From a bacterium UBP4_UBA6127 (GTDB lineage Bacteria > UBP4 > UBA4092), in assembly GCA_002428325.1 (NCBI GenBank), contig DIVR01000021.1, positions 56,945 to 120,944 of the forward strand: a stretch of 64,000 bases of DNA, written 5' to 3'. The translations under genes were made by a program, and so were the position numbers. The notes under the pieces are model-generated. The model did no database searches and had not been told where the DNA came from. It saw nothing but the letters and a program-made list of their open reading frames with translations. This document shows positions 61,885 to 64,000 of this stretch, piece by piece. Within the stretch, counting starts at the first letter, position 1. Every line of letters begins with the position of its first letter.

Positions 61885-62973
61885 TTAATATCCCCTCAAA
61901 AGAAAGATATTCTTTGCCATGACAATCATTATCAGGGTAAAAATTACCAGCATCACTATCTTGCCGGGAGTCTGCAATCGTCTGGGGTCGCCGGGAATAT
62001 TCAATAAGGTGTTCAGGAAAGAGGCGCTGTTATCCAATAAGACCTGGACCATCCGTCCACCGCCAAGAAGAATAAAAGGTACTGCCAGACTTAAGGTTGG
62101 ATTAAGGGTCCCAACACCGGCCCACCCTACCAGGGAGAAGGCAAAAGCTGCATAATACCCCGATAAAGGTTTTTTTCCGGGAAGGAAAAATATCCCAGCC
62201 CAACCTAAGAGCATCATTAAATCCCAGAACCAGAAATACCAGATTCCCTTAATCATTTGAAAAAGGCCATGTCCCATGCCGGATAAAGGATTCATCATGA
62301 TGGCTGCTGAATAAAATTGCAGGATACCCAGGAATAAAGCCGGAACAAATATCAAGACCCCTTGATAAAAGGCATCTTTCCGGTTCACACAGATTGTTGC
62401 GGTCAATAATAATGGCAGTAACAATACTGCCTTCAGGGTGAATCCCAACCCAATTAAAATAAGGATAGAAGCAATATAGAGACCCTTTCGCTCATGGCGA
62501 TACAGTCCCCGCAGAGTCCAGTAAAATCCGAAAATAATAAATGGGATACCCAGGTTCCAGGGCAGGATAAGTTTTTGCATCAAGATTCCGGTAGGATAAA
62601 GGGCATATAACAAAGCAGCATAAAAACCTGTTCTTCGACTGGCCATTTCTTTCCCGGCCAGATAAATAGCAGGCAAGCTCATCCAGCCGGCCAAAGCTGA
62701 AAGCCATCGTAAACCATCTGGTAGCGAGATTCCCAGCTTCAAGAGAATCCAGCCAACCACTCCATAAAATGGAGATTCAATCCATATTCGGGGATTACCA
62801 ACCAGGTTACGAAGAGCTCCCAGATAATCCTGTTCTATAGGGAGGAAAGGTGCAATCGGCCTTGCCCACCAAACCCTGGCGGCCAAGCCCAGCAGCATGA
62901 CCAATCCCATCCCTGCCAATGCCATTTTAGGTGAAATATCCCGTTTAGATTCCCGATCTACAATACTATACAT
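61885..62973 (-). CDS. Membrane glycosyltransferase-like protein (GT39 superfamily appearance)
   Basis: A 362-residue integral membrane protein with about nine hydrophobic segments. 'MALAGMGLVMLLGLAARVWWARPIAPFLPIEQDY' gives the first helix followed by an acidic outer loop with 'EQDYLGALRNLVG', then 'SALAGWMSLPAIYLAGKEMASRRTGFYAALLYALYPT', the best-conserved GT39/PMT block. It is shorter than most family members (450-600), lacking part of the soluble C-terminal domain. An AGAGGG ribosome site precedes the ATG. It heads a two-gene operon with the similar membrane protein gene downstream. Confidence 0.78.
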   Translation of the reverse strand: MYSIVDRESKRDISPKMALAGMGLVMLLGLAARVWWARPIAPFLPIEQDYLGALRNLVGNPRIWIESPFYGVVGWILLKLGISLPDGLRWLSALAGWMSLPAIYLAGKEMASRRTGFYAALLYALYPTGILMQKLILPWNLGIPFIIFGFYWTLRGLYRHERKGLYIASILILIGLGFTLKAVLLLPLLLTATICVNRKDAFYQGVLIFVPALFLGILQFYSAAIMMNPLSGMGHGLFQMIKGIWYFWFWDLMMLLGWAGIFFLPGKKPLSGYYAAFAFSLVGWAGVGTLNPTLSLAVPFILLGGGRMVQVLLDNSASFLNTLLNIPGDPRRLQTPGKIVMLVIFTLIMIVMAKNIFLLRGY

Positions 62974-63007
62974 AATCCGCCCTCTATTTTTCTCATCATC
63001 TTATTGA

Positions 63008-63047
63008 CAGAAAAACCCTTTCCCCACCAAAAAAGGGGAGAGGGTTT
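63008..63047 (-). terminator. Rho-independent terminator of the coiled-coil membrane protein gene
   Basis: A 13-bp stem with one mismatch (63013-63025 with 63035-63047). On the minus strand it ends in TTTTTC, about 70 bp after the stop of the gene to the right. Confidence 0.85.
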
Positions 63048-63117
63048 AATGATCCTTTGGTTCCTTTTCAAATATTCGCAAGAATAAGCCCCTCCCCACA
63101 AACCCAGTTCATAAGGG

Positions 63118-63588
63118 TTATGACTCTTTCCTGTCAGTAGGTTGTGGAGAATTTTTCTTTAATGAAGCCATTTCCTGCCGAAGTTCAGCATATTCTACTT
63201 CAATACGTTTTTTCTCCCGGAGGAATTTGTTTTCTTTTTCTACCTGATGGTATTCCAATCTTTCCACCCACCGGGCAATAACAAACCCCATCAATAGACA
63301 GCCCAGACAGGCAAATAGGAACACCTTGGTTTGCTCGGGCTTCTCATAAATCATCATCCAGCCCCCCACTGAATATACCAACACCATCAGGACCATGATT
63401 AAAATGATTAAAATCGTCAGAGTCCAGATACGGTTTTTCCTTCGAATTAGCCGGGAAAAGTATTGATGCTCCTGGATTATTCGTTGTAAATCTTCCTCAT
63501 ATTCACGAATCCGAAGGGCCCTTTCCGAGGAAGGAACTTCCGGTTCACCGGTTAATGGGGGTTTTTCTGATTCAGGGTTGTTCATCAT
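63118..63588 (-). CDS. Membrane protein with two helices and C-terminal coiled coil
   Basis: A 156-residue protein with an acidic soluble N-terminus (about 1-50, 'RALRIREYEEDLQRIIQEHQ'), two transmembrane helices (about 53-75 and 88-107), and a basic/acidic C-terminal coiled coil ('QVEKENKFLREKKRIEVEYAEL'). No family recognised. An AAAGGA ribosome site is present. It is transcribed alone with its own terminator. The pattern suggests a small membrane-tethered scaffold, but no function can be assigned. Confidence 0.65.
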   Translation of the reverse strand: MMNNPESEKPPLTGEPEVPSSERALRIREYEEDLQRIIQEHQYFSRLIRRKNRIWTLTILIILIMVLMVLVYSVGGWMMIYEKPEQTKVFLFACLGCLLMGFVIARWVERLEYHQVEKENKFLREKKRIEVEYAELRQEMASLKKNSPQPTDRKES

Positions 63589-63718
63589 AAAATCCTTTAC
63601 TTTGGCATTATACCATAGCTGAAGTAAGAGCCTTTGACCAAGCTGGAGAGTTAATTTTGACTCTCCCTGCTTTTATGGTTAAGATGATTAGGAATTAGAT
63701 AATCGGACTATTTATTAT

Positions 63719-64000
63719 ATGCGAACCCCCAGGAAAGAAGACCTGAATCGTTCCATAATGGAAGGCACCACGGCTAATGTCATGGGTTCATTAGCAGGCG
63801 GCGCTTTTCTGACAGGATTAGCTCTGTACCTGGGAGCTTCGGATTCCCAGATTGGGTTATTATCCAGCCTTCCCCCACTGGCCACCCTCATCCAACTCTG
63901 CACCCCCAGCCTGGTCAGGAAAATTGGAGACCGGAAAAAGCTGACTCTGATTGCTCTGGGAATCGGCAGATTATCCTGGCTGGTGATTGCTCTACTCCCC
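63719..64000 (+). CDS. MFS transporter, N-terminal part, cut by window edge
   Basis: From an ATG at 63719 the frame stays open to the right edge (94 codons). The protein begins MRTPRKEDLNRSIMEGTTAN and continues with a first helix 'VMGSLAGGAFLTGLALYLGA', the loop 'SDSQIGLLSSLPPLATLIQL' and the second-helix end with 'VRKIGDRKKLTLIALGIGRL', matching the MFS motif-A region between helices 2 and 3. So it is the start of a major facilitator exporter or permease. The ribosome site is weak; a downstream ATG (MEGTTAN) is an alternative start. The substrate cannot be judged. Confidence 0.75.
   Translation, partial: MRTPRKEDLNRSIMEGTTANVMGSLAGGAFLTGLALYLGASDSQIGLLSSLPPLATLIQLCTPSLVRKIGDRKKLTLIALGIGRLSWLVIALLP

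Noticed and set aside
1..64000. CRISPR arrays, tRNA genes, rRNA genes, intact insertion sequences and prophage genes
   Set aside because: No evenly spaced repeats, no cloverleaf with a TpsiC signature, no rRNA-like blocks and no transposase or phage structural genes were seen.

Overview
This 64 kb window comes from the chromosome of an uncultivated, Gram-negative-type bacterium. The evidence is an LpxL-like acyltransferase, a Wzm/Wzt polysaccharide exporter, an O-antigen-ligase-like protein, several lipid-linked-sugar membrane glycosyltransferases and many signal-peptide-bearing secreted proteins. Single-copy housekeeping genes (aspS, gatA, gatB, rpmG, queE) show it is chromosomal rather than a plasmid or phage. 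Gene order is loose, with short operons on both strands, and I cannot name the phylum from sequence alone. The DUF507 pair, 2-phosphosulfolactate phosphatase, SIMPL protein and large secreted multidomain proteins resemble what is seen in candidate phyla.

Region by region. 1-7068 (minus): a tightly coupled surface-glycan operon read from 7068 leftward, comprising Wzm permease, Wzt ATPase with C-terminal sugar-binding-type domain, a coiled-coil protein resembling a methyltransferase N-terminus without its catalytic domain, a GT4-GT2-GT4 triple glycosyltransferase, and a GT4 enzyme cut by the window edge. 7352-15094: mixed metabolism (LpxL-like acyltransferase, ferredoxin-nitroreductase, ComB, secreted and membrane proteins of unknown role, a minimal zinc peptidase, a B12-type radical SAM protein, SIMPL protein). 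15105-25565: more envelope and glycan genes (beta-hydroxyacid dehydrogenase, GT39-like protein, GH39-like secreted protein, O-antigen ligase-like protein, secreted propeller protein, HIT hydrolase, EamA transporter). 25687-31393: hydrogenase maturation genes hypF, hypC and hypD with a PAS-GGDEF diguanylate cyclase inserted between hypF and hypC; hypE, hypA, hypB and the hydrogenase itself are not here. 31659-33793: MATE transporter and queE. 34018-35793: an AT-rich island with a 5'-truncated RHS gene broken by an in-frame TAG, followed by two small genes whose proteins share a C-terminal motif. 36090-41897: aspS, a dTDP-rhamnose-4-epimerase-like gene, a secreted phosphoesterase, and a DUF507 pair followed by a 51-residue membrane protein. 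41898-43227: a mostly non-protein-coding stretch with a perfect 45-bp palindrome, a good sigma70-type promoter and about 350 bp of strongly self-complementary sequence that may be a structured RNA. 43228-50931: a 2009-residue secreted subtilase with duplicated beta-rich modules, rpmG, and a DUF4434-like secreted protein. 51017-54561: an McrBC type IV restriction system whose McrB carries two EVE/PUA-like base-reading domains. 54785-64000: gatA-gatB, a hybrid histidine kinase, two GT39/ArnT-like membrane proteins, a coiled-coil membrane protein and the start of an MFS transporter.

The most interesting items for follow-up are the structured-RNA candidate with its neighbouring palindrome (42051-42510), three exact copies of an 18-bp palindrome (TTTTGACAGCTGTCAAAA) in intergenic DNA, the decayed RHS locus with duplicated downstream genes, the two-EVE McrBC system, and the coupled glycan operon with the triple glycosyltransferase.
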